In this document: positions 62,273-64,000 of the stretch, one piece after another | Layout: each line of letters begins with the position of its first letter | Position numbering within the stretch: position 1 is the stretch's first letter | Origin: Kalaharituber pfeilii | Lineage: Eukaryota; Ascomycota; Pezizomycetes; Pezizales; Pezizaceae | Direction: 5' to 3' | DNA: 64,000 nucleotides | Assembly: GCA_015179045.1 (NCBI GenBank) | Contig: WHUZ01000008.1 | Span: 868,001 to 932,000, forward strand | Made by a program: the position numbers and the translations under genes | Notes under the pieces: model-generated | The model's database searches: none | Told to the model about the DNA's origin: nothing | What the model saw: only the letters and a program-made list of their open reading frames with translations

Positions 62273-63924
62273 TAGCGTGGATCCTGTTCACTGTTCACGG
62301 GGATTTTTGTCTGAAAATTTCTTGATCCCTCATTTTCTGCATATTGCATGGCATTCTCACATGGTATTCAAATCATGGTACCAAATTGGTCGTGCATTTT
62401 AATCGGAGAGGTCTCTCGAACACCAGTTCCAACAACATTCTTTAAAGAGGCTCTCTTTCAAGAGTCACCCTATGTGATGGCTCATTCAGTACGCTACATT
62501 TGTTATTGTGTTTCCATCTTTCAGTTTCGTTGGTCGTTATTTCCTTTACTCTTGCTTCCCTTGGATCACGCATTAATATCGTCATGGTTTCTGTTCACTT
62601 TATAAAGGAGTCGTTTTCTAGTATATCCGGGGATGGTGTTCAAAGTATTCGTCTATGCAGGTTATATATAAAGAGTGGGTAGGTGCGGGGGCATTTATGG
62701 ATATCTGGTCTATGGAGGGTAAAGCAAATCCTATACACCGTGGTGTTATTTTTCATAGGCCTGTTGATGCTATTTCACTCTGGTTTAGGGAGCTTCTGGG
62801 TTCATGCGGATTTCTAAAGTGTAGAGACCTGAATAGTGACTAGCCTTGGCTTGCGTTTCTGTTTACATCACGTGGCCCTTTAGTTCGAACAGTGTTGTCG
62901 GATTAAAAATTCAGAAATACTTAGCCAGGCCACAGAAATGACGTTTGCAACAGTTCTCCAGTGATGCATCTCTTTAGACCATTCAGGTAGTATTGATCTT
63001 GGTGTAGACTGGCCATCACTGTGAGCCCAGAGTAGTATCTATGAGGGTGCACACGAGTGTACCGTGTTGATGTAGAACTCCATATTGCTTTTGTCTGGCC
63101 ATATCCTGTTTCCTGTACTTGTCTATTATGTATCATACTGAGCCTAGCGCCAAGAAAAAAGCGCAGCACCGTCATCACAGAAAAAAAAAATTATTGGATC
63201 GCTTAATGTCAATTACGTTTGATGCCAGCAATCGTCCCCCAGACTAAATCGTCCCTTCTTATAGCATAGTTCTATTTCGGCTTAGGCAATTGCGTTCCAT
63301 TGGCTCCTCGCTACACCCACGTGTGTGCCATACCTTGGCAGTAACCACACCAGATACCCTTAAGCATGGTACGGCATAGTGACTTAGAAGCATGATGAGT
63401 ATGTATTCATATGCATGTCATGAAGTATAGCAAGTGTGGTAGCAGCATAGCATGATAAGTATGTGTAGCATGGTGAGTTTTTGAGAAGATCGAGCACAGT
63501 AGAGAGCGGGAATGGATCAGTGCAGGGGGAGTTAGGGGGGAGGTATGGGAGTAGGAGCGTGGTGGTATAGAGGGCCTCTCGGTCGGGAGGCCAGTTACTG
63601 CTTGTTTCCTGTACTGCGCATGAGAGCGATTGCTGCCGTTTTAAGCCGCCGTTGTGGGTGCCTGTTCGGGCTAGGCCAGGTGACCTCCCCGCACTTTTGT
63701 CCCACAGTAGATAACCTTTCCCAATGATGAGTCCCCGTCTCCTATGGCCGTTCCTTAAGCCGCAAGTTAAATTGCCCCTCAACGCCCGCAGTAGGACCCC
63801 TTTCATTCCATTCGTACCCTGTCTGAAGCGGTCGAGGCTCTCCTATTTAACACCGGCAACGAGCTTCAGTATATTTAAACATCACAGATCGAAGCCTACG
63901 CCGAGCAAACAGAATCCAATCAAA
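62273..63924. other. Intergenic: 3' flank of trehalase and upstream of the last gene
   Basis: No gene seen. An A-run lies at 63180-63190. ATGATAAGTATG-like words recur irregularly at 63.39-63.48 kb. Confidence 0.55.
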
Positions 63925-63956
63925 ATGGAAGCAGAACTAGATAAATTCTTTGCACA
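63925..63956 (+). CDS. First exon of an unidentified gene (cut by window end)
   Basis: ATG in a good fungal context (CAAAATGGAAG) gives MEAELDKFFA plus two bases, then a perfect donor GTAAGT at 63957. A CTGAC branch-like word occurs just before the window ends. The frame is open upstream to 63724, so an earlier start is possible, but the A-rich context favours this one. The family cannot be told from ten residues. Confidence 0.5.
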
Positions 63957-64000
63957 GTAAGTGCTCTGTACGGCACTGTCAATATTGAGAAACTGACCAT

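Overview
This window looks like chromosomal DNA of a filamentous ascomycete (Pezizomycotina). The genes have short spliceosomal introns, mostly 50-235 nt, with GT..AG ends and CTAAC/CTAAT-like branch sites. The proteins are typical of moulds: an AtfA-type bZIP factor, an ORP1-like fungal-only protein, neutral trehalase, isocitrate lyase and mitoribosomal mL58. Gene density is low: about 10 confident genes plus one first exon in 64 kb, with gene-free stretches of 5-11 kb full of homopolymers and microsatellites. That would fit a repeat-bearing, early-diverging lineage such as Pezizomycetes, but this placement is inference only. I see no plasmid, viral, CRISPR, rRNA or tRNA feature.

Layout. 1-4844 (-): FHA plus forkhead transcription factor (Fhl1-like), running off the left edge. 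6796-7743 (-): 2-oxoglutarate/Fe(II) prolyl-4-hydroxylase-like oxygenase, divergent from 8266-9189 (+): ESCRT-III SNF7/Vps32. 10064-10807 (+): mitochondrial ribosomal protein mL58. 10.8-13.7 kb: microsatellites, a frame-broken coiled-coil relic and a cluster of perfect palindromes. 13765-15720 (-): CDK10-type kinase in 7 exons. 16291-18145 (-): isocitrate lyase in 5 exons, the last only 15 nt. 18.1-23.6 kb: no gene, but a probable non-autonomous hAT-like element. 23636-25771 (-): ORP1-like protein of unknown function. 25.8-37 kb: a gene desert holding a 185-bp Tc1/mariner-type MITE. 37076-37702 (-): small membrane-anchored helical protein. 39377-41446 (+): dysferlin/peroxin-domain protein (Mug65-like). 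42.3-42.8 kb (-): possible broken gene. 49369-51388 (+): AtfA-type bZIP stress regulator. 51.4-59.6 kb: gene-free, with a 98-bp tandem duplication. 59646-62272 (+): neutral trehalase in 7 exons. 63925 onward (+): first exon of an unidentified gene.

The genes do not form a cluster or pathway. They are ordinary housekeeping and regulatory genes, each with its own promoter. A loose theme is carbon and stress physiology (isocitrate lyase, neutral trehalase, AtfA), but adjacency is not evidence of co-function. I did not find a convincing new multi-gene system. The most worthwhile unexplained items are the palindrome cluster (12.8-13.35 kb), the two small transposons, the 98-bp tandem duplication, the possible pseudogene at 42.3-42.8 kb, and three gene-structure questions (isocitrate lyase terminal exon, trehalase stop-free intron, frame break at a G-run in the dysferlin gene).
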